DNA from: Methylotenera oryzisoli | Lineage (GTDB): Bacteria; Pseudomonadota; Gammaproteobacteria; Burkholderiales; Methylophilaceae | NCBI GenBank assembly: GCA_945881735.1 | Contig: CAMCVF010000005.1 | Span: forward strand, 88,989 to 152,988 | DNA: 64,000 bases | Direction of reading: 5' to 3' | In this document: piece after piece, positions 58,086 through 64,000 of the stretch | Layout of the letters: each line of letters starts with the position of its first letter | Numbering within the stretch: the first letter of the stretch is position 1 | Notes under the pieces: generated by a model | Seen by the model: the letters and a program-made list of their open reading frames with translations, nothing else | Told to the model about the DNA's origin: nothing | Database searches by the model: none | Position numbers and translations under genes: made by a program

Positions 58086-59378
58086 TTATTTGGGTAATAC
58101 AAAACCTTTAGGTAATAGCACCCAAATTTTACCTTGCTGTTTCATGGCGCCTGCTTGTTTGCCAGCAGCTTCACCTGTACCCCAAAAGAAATCCGCACGC
58201 ACGCCGCCTTTAATAGCGCCACCTGTGTCTTGCGCCACCATCAAGCGTTTAAGCGGTGTTGCACTGTTGGGTTGTGTGGTCGATAAAAACAGTGGCGCGC
58301 CTAAGGGTATATATTTAGGGTCAATTGCCACGCTGCGCTCTGCTGTAATAGGTACGCCTAGCGCACCCAAGGGGCCTGGTAATCCAGCGGGTAATTCTCT
58401 AAAAAAAACATAGCTAGGATTACTATTAAGCAAATCGCGCAATTGGCTTAAATTATTGCGCGCCCAATTTTTAATGCCCTGCATTGACGCTTGATCTGGT
58501 GTTAAATCACCGCGCTCAATTAATAAACGGCCAATTGAATTATAAGCATGGCCATTTTGATCCGCATAGCCCACATGCAATTGCTGGCTATTGTCTAAAT
58601 TCACCAAGCCAGAACCTTGAATATGTAAGAAAAACACATCGATAATGTCGTTAATCCACACAATTTCGGTTCCTGCCAATGGCGACGGGCTGGTTTCAAT
58701 TTCGGCGCGCGTTATATAGGGAACAAGCTTTTTTGTGCCCTGTTTGGTGTCAACTAGCTTGCCTCTAATACGCTTAAATTTAAGCTCAGGATAAATATCA
58801 GCTAGCTCCACAGTGATAATATCCTTTGGTTGAGCATATAAAGGATAAGGATATTGTTCAGATTGTTTTCGGCTACCCTGAAGTAGCGGTTCATAATACC
58901 CTGTAATTAAACCTGTATTTTCGCCTTCCGCGCTGGTGGCTGAATAAACATCAAATTGGGTTGTTAAATAGGCAATAATGGTCGCACTATTTGGCTTGGT
59001 AAGCGTTTTGGCCACGCTGCAAGCAGTCTGCCACTGTGGCTTATTTTTTGCCGATTGATTTGACAAAGTGCTGCAGCTTTGCAGCCAAGCATCCCAAGCC
59101 GCACTTAAATCGTCTTGCATTAAGCCGTCAATATCTTCCCACTTAGCGGGTTTAAGTAAGCTGTAATCTGGCGCTATTTTTGCGTCTTTTATTTCTGCAG
59201 GTTTTGGCTCAACCTGCCCTGTTGGCGGCAATTGAACTGGGGCTTGGACTTCTGTGCAATTGCAATTAGGCGGATTTGGTTTTGCGACAATTGGCTTATT
59301 ATTTCTATTGGTACAAGAGGCTATTAGCATGCCCAACAAAACAAAAATAAGTAAGCGCTTCATCAATACGCGTCGCAT
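58086..59378 (-). CDS. mltA: Membrane-bound lytic murein transglycosylase A
   Basis: Outer-membrane lipoprotein that cleaves glycan to 1,6-anhydromuropeptides, the substrate later imported by AmpG. 430 aa from ATG 59378; ATG 59363 gives a shorter n-region and is equally plausible, since neither has a clear ribosome site. Lipobox LIASC. Visible: TGYYEPLLQGSRKQSEQYPYP, IVWINDIIDVFFLHIQGSG and the double-psi barrel with VAQDTGGAIKGGVRADFFWG bearing the catalytic Asp. Gap of 12 bases after apaG, last of thiS-thiG-apaG-mltA. Confidence 0.95.
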   Translation of the reverse strand: MRRVLMKRLLIFVLLGMLIASCTNRNNKPIVAKPNPPNCNCTEVQAPVQLPPTGQVEPKPAEIKDAKIAPDYSLLKPAKWEDIDGLMQDDLSAAWDAWLQSCSTLSNQSAKNKPQWQTACSVAKTLTKPNSATIIAYLTTQFDVYSATSAEGENTGLITGYYEPLLQGSRKQSEQYPYPLYAQPKDIITVELADIYPELKFKRIRGKLVDTKQGTKKLVPYITRAEIETSPSPLAGTEIVWINDIIDVFFLHIQGSGLVNLDNSQQLHVGYADQNGHAYNSIGRLLIERGDLTPDQASMQGIKNWARNNLSQLRDLLNSNPSYVFFRELPAGLPGPLGALGVPITAERSVAIDPKYIPLGAPLFLSTTQPNSATPLKRLMVAQDTGGAIKGGVRADFFWGTGEAAGKQAGAMKQQGKIWVLLPKGFVLPK

Positions 59379-59390
59379 CTTTGAATAGGC

Positions 59391-59774
59391 TTAATGCAGC
59401 ACTCTTGGCTGTGATAAAGAAAATGGCTCAATAATGGTTTCAAACGGAGTTCCGTCAACCGCTACCATAAAATAACTACCGCGCATTTCACCTTCTTGAG
59501 TAGCTAACACAGTACCGCTGGTATATTCAAACTGTTGGTTCGGATTTAATAGCGGCTGAGCACCCACCACGCCTAAACCTTTTACTTCTTGCACATGGTT
59601 ATGGCTATCGGTAATTACCCAATGGCGGCTGATTAATTGCGCGGCCACATTGCCAACATTAGTAATGGTGACGGTGTAGGCAAATGCAAACTTGCTTTCT
59701 TCCACATTAGATTGGTCTGGCAAATAGCTTGTTTGCACCGAAACCGAGAAAGCATATTGGTTTTGCGCCGTCAT
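59391..59774 (-). CDS. apaG: Co2+/Mg2+ efflux-associated protein ApaG
   Basis: 127 aa single fibronectin-like beta domain. Family segments FAYTVTITNVGNVAAQLISR, HWVITDSHNHVQEVKGLGVVG, QPLLNPNQQFEYTSG and MRGSYFMVAVDG. Its biochemical role is unclear, although mutants show metal phenotypes in Salmonella. It shares a base with the thiG stop and precedes mltA. Confidence 0.93.
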   Translation of the reverse strand: MTAQNQYAFSVSVQTSYLPDQSNVEESKFAFAYTVTITNVGNVAAQLISRHWVITDSHNHVQEVKGLGVVGAQPLLNPNQQFEYTSGTVLATQEGEMRGSYFMVAVDGTPFETIIEPFSLSQPRVLH

Positions 59775-60556
59775 TAAGCGATTAACCCTTCAGTGGGCGA
59801 GCTAGGGCTGGCTGAATACAACTTTTTAGGCATTCTGCCGGCAAGATACGATTCGCGGCCTGCTTCAATCGCTTTTTTCATCGCACCAGCCATCATTATA
59901 GGGTCGCGCGCTGCCGCAATCGCCGTGTTCATTAATACACCTGCGCAGCCAAGCTCCATCGCAATCGCCGCATCTGCCGCACTTCCAACGCCAGCATCTA
60001 CCAACACTGGGATTTTGGCATTTTCAATAATAATCTGTAAATTCCAAGGGTTTAAAATGCCCATGCCAGAGCCAATCAGCGAAGCCAACGGCATCACTGC
60101 ACAGCAACCAATGTCCTCTAATTGTTTCGCAATAATAGGGTCATCTGAGGTGTAAACCATTACATCAAAACCATCTTTTACTAACACTTTTGCCGCTGCA
60201 ATTGTTTCAATTACGTTTGGGTACAGCGTTCTTGGGTCACCTAATACTTCTAGCTTTACCAATTTATGTCCATCTAACAATTCCCGCGCCAAGCGCAAGG
60301 TTCGCACCGCATCATCTGCCGAATAACAACCTGCTGTGTTGGGTAGATAGGTAAATTCTTCCGGAGGCAAATACTCTAGCAGTGATGGCTCACCTGCTGT
60401 TTGGCCAATATTGGTTCTTCTGATAGCCACCGTCACAATTTGCGCGCCACTGGCGTCAATGGCTGCACGGGTTTCTGTAAAGTCTTTGTATTTACCAGTA
60501 CCTACCAACAAACGTGAACAGTAGGATTTTCCTGCAATAGTGATTTGTTCTGACAT
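59774..60556 (-). CDS. thiG: Thiazole synthase
   Basis: Makes the thiazole phosphate of thiamine from DXP, dehydroglycine and ThiS-thiocarboxylate. 260 aa TIM barrel. Seen: [33 protein letters not shown], the Schiff-base Lys in LVKLEVLGD, and [20 protein letters not shown] followed by VLMNTAIA. Lies 42 bases after thiS. No TPP riboswitch motif precedes the pair. Confidence 0.97.
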   Translation of the reverse strand: MSEQITIAGKSYCSRLLVGTGKYKDFTETRAAIDASGAQIVTVAIRRTNIGQTAGEPSLLEYLPPEEFTYLPNTAGCYSADDAVRTLRLARELLDGHKLVKLEVLGDPRTLYPNVIETIAAAKVLVKDGFDVMVYTSDDPIIAKQLEDIGCCAVMPLASLIGSGMGILNPWNLQIIIENAKIPVLVDAGVGSAADAAIAMELGCAGVLMNTAIAAARDPIMMAGAMKKAIEAGRESYLAGRMPKKLYSASPSSPTEGLIA

Positions 60557-60598
60557 ATTTAATTATGATCTAAAAATTTTACTGCTATTTGAATATAC

Positions 60599-60802
60599 TT
60601 AACCGCCGCCTACCGCACCCACAATTTCAAGCTTATCACCCTCTTGCAAAAACACATCGGCAAAGTGGCTACGAGGCACAATTTCGCCGTTTTTTTCAAT
60701 CGCCAAACGCTTGCCAACCAAATCCAGCTCTGCAACCAAGCCTGCGATTGTTAAATCAACAACATTAAATACTTTAACATTACCATTAATTAATATGTTC
60801 AT
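60599..60802 (-). CDS. thiS: Sulfur carrier protein ThiS
   Basis: 67 aa ubiquitin-like sulfur carrier. Ends in VGAVGGG with the C-terminal Gly-Gly that becomes the thiocarboxylate; RLAIEKNGEIVPRSHF and LQEGDKLEIVGAVGG are family segments. First gene of the thiS-thiG-apaG-mltA unit. The adenylating enzyme ThiF is not in the window. Confidence 0.95.
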   Translation of the reverse strand: MNILINGNVKVFNVVDLTIAGLVAELDLVGKRLAIEKNGEIVPRSHFADVFLQEGDKLEIVGAVGGG

Positions 60803-61016
60803 TATTTAACCGCTTTTAATTGTTTGCTCATAGATAGCTAATTGATACACACAGTTGCTAAGTTAGTTAGGCCGAAAAGTAAATAAATAATAAATCTAAT
60901 TTTTGTGTATTCCCCAACAAGTTATGGGCGTTAACCTCTCATGAGTCATGATTTTATTAAATTATTCATTAAATGCATCAATTGAATGAATTATTTTGAT
61001 AAATTGTTTTCACATG

Positions 61017-61039
61017 CAACAGAAACAAAATTTCTGTTG
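61017..61039 (+). promoter_or_regulatory. Perfect hairpin in the leader of the 63-aa ORF
   Basis: CAACAGAAA-CAAAA-TTTCTGTTG: two perfect 9-base arms with a 5-base loop, followed by TTTTAATT. It lies 37 bases before the ATG at 61076. It may be an operator, an attenuator or a leader stabiliser. The rest of the 273-base gap (60803-61075) holds no further structure that I could assign, though the promoters of this ORF and of thiS must be in it. Confidence 0.45.
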
Positions 61040-61075
61040 TTTTAATTCCCAAAAGGATTTTTTAAGGAAGTCATA

Positions 61076-61267
61076 ATGCAAGCACTAAATGTAAAACCTG
61101 TATTTCAAACGCAATCAGATCCACAACCACAGCTGTTAAGCGAAATTTACGAACCATCACTGAGCCCAAAGTCAGATAAAGTAAAAGTCCAAGAAGCGAA
61201 TATCTTAAACTTACAAAAACTAAAAAACTTAAATCGACTTTTAGAAGCTTACAGCGATTGCGTTTAA
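61076..61267 (+). CDS. Small hypothetical protein (63 aa)
   Basis: Not recognised. Reads with a well-placed AAGGAAG (61064-61070) before ATG 61076. No signal peptide or membrane helix. Proline/serine/glutamine-rich first half (QTQSDPQPQLL) then an amphipathic basic helix with a Leu/Asn pattern (ANILNLQKLKNLNRLLEAY), a shape that can bind a protein partner or nucleic acid; the last residues are CV. Alone between thiS (divergent) and gnd (convergent), behind a perfect hairpin. Real coding is supported by the ribosome site and low-bias but sensible codon use, not by homology. Confidence 0.55.
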   Translation: MQALNVKPVFQTQSDPQPQLLSEIYEPSLSPKSDKVKVQEANILNLQKLKNLNRLLEAYSDCV

Positions 61268-61401
61268 TTAAGCAGTAAATCTAAAAAACATCAAGTTGTA
61301 GGTCGCTTCATGGCAACCCACATATTGATTTTTATTTCACACTCAACAGACATCATTTCAGTCGCCAGTTATCATTCATTTGACTTCTATTAAAGAACAA
61401 C

Positions 61402-62919
61402 TTACTCAATAGAAAGTTGTGGGCGGCCAGCTTCTGGCCAATCTAAATGATAGAACTGACCACGCGGTTGATCTTTACGTTCATAAGTATGCGCGCCAAA
61501 GTAATCACGTTGCCCTTGCAATAAGTTAGCCGGCAAATCGGCACTACGGTAACCATCATAATAGGCTAACGCCGCCGAAAAACCTTGTGCCGGAATACCG
61601 TTGGTGACCGCCAAGGCAATCACTTTACGCCAACCTGCTTGGCCGTCATTCATGGAGTTAGTGAAATATGGATCTAACATCAAGTTTTTCAAACGTGAGT
61701 TTAATGCGTAAGCATCGGTGATTTTTTGCAGGAAACGAGCACGGATGATACAACCACCACGCCAGATTTGTGCGATTTCACCGAAGCTTAGTTTCCAATT
61801 GTAAGCCACTTGCGCTTTATCCATTAATTGGAAGCCTTGCGCATAAGCACAGATTTTTGAGCAATATAATGCATTTTTAATTGCTTCAATAATCGCAGCT
61901 TTGTCTGTTTGTTTTACAAGCACTGGGCCTTTTAAGATTTTGCTAGCGTCAACGCGCTCTTCTTTTAAGCTAGAAAGTGCACGTGCATAAACAGCTGCCG
62001 CAATCGCATTAGCTGGTGCGCCTAATTCAAGCGCATTCGCGGCTGTCCATTGACCAGTACCTTTTTGACCAGCGGTATCCAAGATTTGATCTACCAAGAA
62101 ACCTTTACCCATTGGGTCTTTTTGTTGCAAGATATCCGCGGTAATTTCAATCAAGAAGCTAGATAATTCACCTTTGTTCCACTCAGCAAATACTTTACCG
62201 ATTTCATCGGCTGGCATACCTAACAAGCTTTTCATTAACCAGTAAGCTTCGCAAATCAACTGCATATCGATATATTCAATACCGTTGTGCACCATTTTCA
62301 CGTAATGACCAGCTCCATCTGGCCCTATGTATTCAGCACAAGAGAAACCGCCTTCAACTGGTTTACCAGGTGCGCCTCCTTCTAATGGCTCGCCTGTTAC
62401 TGCGTCTACCTTAGCGGCGATATCGCGCCAAATGGGTTCTAAGCTTGCCCATGCCCTACGCGTGCCAGATGGCATTAATGATGGGCCGAAACGTGCACCA
62501 GTTTCGCCACCTGAAACACCAGAACCAATAAATTCGATGCCTTTAGCGACTAATTCTTTTTCACGACGAATAGTGTCTGTCCATAATGAGTTGCCCCCAT
62601 CAATAATAATGTCGCCTTGCTCTAAGAATGGTAAAAGTGCGTTGATCGTCACATCCGTTGCGCTACCAGCTTTAACCAATAAGATGATTTTGCGTGGGCG
62701 TTTGATACTTAATACAAAAGAAGCTAAATCAGCGTGTCCAACTACATTTTCATGTGAAGGCTCATTTTTTTTGCATTCTTCAACAAAGTTCACCATTTTT
62801 TTAGGATCGCGGTTGTAAACAGCGATGGTGTAGCCGTGATCAGCAATATTGAGGGCTAAATTTTGGCCCATGACAGCTAGGCCAACTAGGCCAATATCAG
62901 CATTTTTTGGTGTGGTCAT
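61402..62919 (-). CDS. gnd: 6-phosphogluconate dehydrogenase, decarboxylating
   Basis: Oxidises 6-phosphogluconate to ribulose 5-phosphate and CO2, reducing NAD(P). 505 aa, longer than the usual 468-482. Visible: [19 protein letters not shown] (nucleotide loop), [50 protein letters not shown] with the catalytic Lys, and [16 protein letters not shown]. The extra length includes a Gly/Pro loop (about 175-195, [15 protein letters not shown]). In ribulose-monophosphate methylotrophs this step closes the dissimilatory cycle that oxidises formaldehyde carbon. Monocistronic; the 206-base gap to the next gene has no assignable element. Confidence 0.96.
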   Translation of the reverse strand: MTTPKNADIGLVGLAVMGQNLALNIADHGYTIAVYNRDPKKMVNFVEECKKNEPSHENVVGHADLASFVLSIKRPRKIILLVKAGSATDVTINALLPFLEQGDIIIDGGNSLWTDTIRREKELVAKGIEFIGSGVSGGETGARFGPSLMPSGTRRAWASLEPIWRDIAAKVDAVTGEPLEGGAPGKPVEGGFSCAEYIGPDGAGHYVKMVHNGIEYIDMQLICEAYWLMKSLLGMPADEIGKVFAEWNKGELSSFLIEITADILQQKDPMGKGFLVDQILDTAGQKGTGQWTAANALELGAPANAIAAAVYARALSSLKEERVDASKILKGPVLVKQTDKAAIIEAIKNALYCSKICAYAQGFQLMDKAQVAYNWKLSFGEIAQIWRGGCIIRARFLQKITDAYALNSRLKNLMLDPYFTNSMNDGQAGWRKVIALAVTNGIPAQGFSAALAYYDGYRSADLPANLLQGQRDYFGAHTYERKDQPRGQFYHLDWPEAGRPQLSIE

Positions 62920-63125
62920 ATCATTCTCAAAAATTAATTAAATGGGTAATTTAAACTAAAAGAATCATGCAGCTCATGGCTACAGCTTCCAGTACTTTAC
63001 TTTAAACTCACTACAGCTTTATTACTGCAGCTTACAACATTGCTATCAATTACTTCTCCGCAAAACATTACAACAAAAAGTTTTAACGCCTCGTTGCGCT
63101 AAACTTAAAAAACCTTGCCAAACAG

Positions 63126-63860
63126 CTACAGCGTATTGCCAAACATTTGAATGGTTAATTGATAACCTGTCATGGCTAGTTGCGGGTCATAACGTTCACC
63201 TTCATCGCGCATAAACGCATGTTGGCCATTAAACTCATGCCATGAAAAGGTTAAGTTCGCTTCTGTTAATTTTTGATTCACCAACACACGCCCTGCAGTA
63301 GGAATATGGTTATCTTGCTTACCCCAAATCATCATCAACTCGCCTTTAATATCGTTTAATCTTTCCATGCTGTGTTGATTAGGTTTATTTGGGATGATAT
63401 TCGTGTGTAAATCGGTGGCATAAAAACAAGCGGTGGCTTTTACTTCTGGCTGCAAGGCGGCACGAAACGCTAAATGGCCGCCAATACAGAACCCCATAGC
63501 GCCCAAGCTGCCGTTATACCAATCTTGCGTGCCTAAATATTCAATCATGGCGCGGTTGTCGGTATCATAATCTTGCACATCTTTTGCGGCTTTATCGGCA
63601 TTCCCTTTCTCACGGCCAGCATCGTCATAACCCAAAACTGTACCAATTGGATTAAGCTCGTGAAACACTTCTGGCACCAATACGCCATAACCTTGACCTG
63701 CCATAAAACGCGCGGCGCGTTCAATTGGACCCGTTTGCTGGAATATTTCAGAATAAAATAAGATGGCGGCGACTGGTTTGTCGTGAATTGGACGGTGCAC
63801 ATAGGTGCGCATCACGCCAGTTGCGGTGTTTAAATCAACAATATGCGTTTGAATTTGCAT
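63126..63860 (-). CDS. Dienelactone hydrolase family protein
   Basis: 244 aa alpha/beta hydrolase. The nucleophile lies in GAMGFCIGGHLA, with Cys as in dienelactone hydrolases rather than Ser; the acid and His follow in WGKQDNHIP and FNGQHAFM. True substrate unknown: such proteins are widespread in bacteria without catechol degradation. Good ATG at 63860. The 140 bases upstream to the window end are AT-rich and show no gene. Confidence 0.85.
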   Translation of the reverse strand: MQIQTHIVDLNTATGVMRTYVHRPIHDKPVAAILFYSEIFQQTGPIERAARFMAGQGYGVLVPEVFHELNPIGTVLGYDDAGREKGNADKAAKDVQDYDTDNRAMIEYLGTQDWYNGSLGAMGFCIGGHLAFRAALQPEVKATACFYATDLHTNIIPNKPNQHSMERLNDIKGELMMIWGKQDNHIPTAGRVLVNQKLTEANLTFSWHEFNGQHAFMRDEGERYDPQLAMTGYQLTIQMFGNTL

Positions 63861-64000
63861 TATTTTATTCCAGAGCTTAGATTTCCTAAAACAAGTATTT
63901 TACAAGGCTTTATATTCATTTTCACGCATAATTTAGGTTTATAGTGTAATTAAGTTTAATGTTTAAGAATTATTTTTTTTAAGTAGTGTCTGTTAGTTAA

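Noticed and set aside
60803..61075. TPP riboswitch upstream of thiS
   Set aside because: No CTGAGA / ACCTGA-type conserved blocks are present on the minus strand.
62327..62818. 163-aa open frame antisense to gnd
   Set aside because: Explained by the codon pattern of gnd; no independent support.
62970..63040. Short repeated CAGCTT motifs between gnd and the dienelactone hydrolase gene
   Set aside because: Irregular spacing and only six to eight bases each; no evidence for a repeat array.

Overview
The window reads as chromosome of a betaproteobacterium, most likely a methylotroph of the Methylophilaceae (Methylotenera/Methylophilus type). Reasons: moderately AT-rich coding sequence; a betaproteobacterial gene order (gatCAB divergent from mreBCD-mrdA-rodA-rlpA-dacA-ybeD-lipB-lipA; metX-metW; torF-like porin-glnK-amtB); porins ending in Phe; a type IV minor pilin/pilY1 operon; and a pqqA gene, whose product is the precursor of the PQQ cofactor of methanol dehydrogenases. 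The genus is an inference. I see no rRNA, tRNA, CRISPR array, intact insertion sequence or prophage.

Layout. 1-2.1 kb: end of aroB and a dGTPase-like gene. 2.1-5 kb: a major porin, a decayed intergenic repeat, an orphan AT-rich gene resembling 2OG-Fe(II) oxygenases, then a broken copy of the porin 3' end. 5-11.7 kb: prmC, metX-metW, ampG, xth, pyrE and a DUF4124 protein. 11.7-15 kb: gatCAB (minus). 15.1-24.8 kb: cell elongation and wall genes, then lipoate synthesis. 24.9-29.1 kb: gshA-gshB, then apbE, a NusG-domain-II membrane protein and a Gx-transporter-like protein. 29.2-37.3 kb: pilE-fimT-pilV-pilW-pilX-pilY1 (minus). 37.5-43.5 kb: lptM-lysA, purU, ispH, nudB, nadA, a HIT protein and a thin 2Fe-2S ferredoxin. 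43.6-51.7 kb (minus): mpl-tonB, metH, and ubiK-comM. 51.7-54.8 kb: a sigma-54 promoter-like site ahead of a TorF-type porin, glnK and amtB. 54.8-58.1 kb: an eroding zone with three pseudogenes (ArsR-like regulator, LTA-synthase-like membrane protein, DODA-type dioxygenase) around intact lplT and a free-standing pqqA. 58.1-64 kb: thiS-thiG-apaG-mltA, a small unknown ORF, gnd and a dienelactone hydrolase family gene.

How the genes connect. Many serve the envelope: MreBCD-PBP2-RodA build side wall, DacA trims it, MltA cleaves it, AmpG and Mpl recycle the fragments, LplT recycles lysophospholipids and LptM helps the LPS export pore mature. MetX/MetW and MetH belong to methionine synthesis; NadA, ThiS/ThiG, LipA/LipB and UbiK serve cofactors. 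Gnd fits the oxidative pentose phosphate/ribulose monophosphate route used by such methylotrophs. GlnK-AmtB behind a sigma-54 site is the nitrogen-scavenging module.

The least explained items are the apbE-NusG_II-Gx triad, the orphan pqqA preserved between dead genes, the porin-tail duplication flanking an orphan gene, the -24/-12 site that seems to put an outer-membrane porin under nitrogen control, and a 63-aa ORF behind a perfect hairpin.
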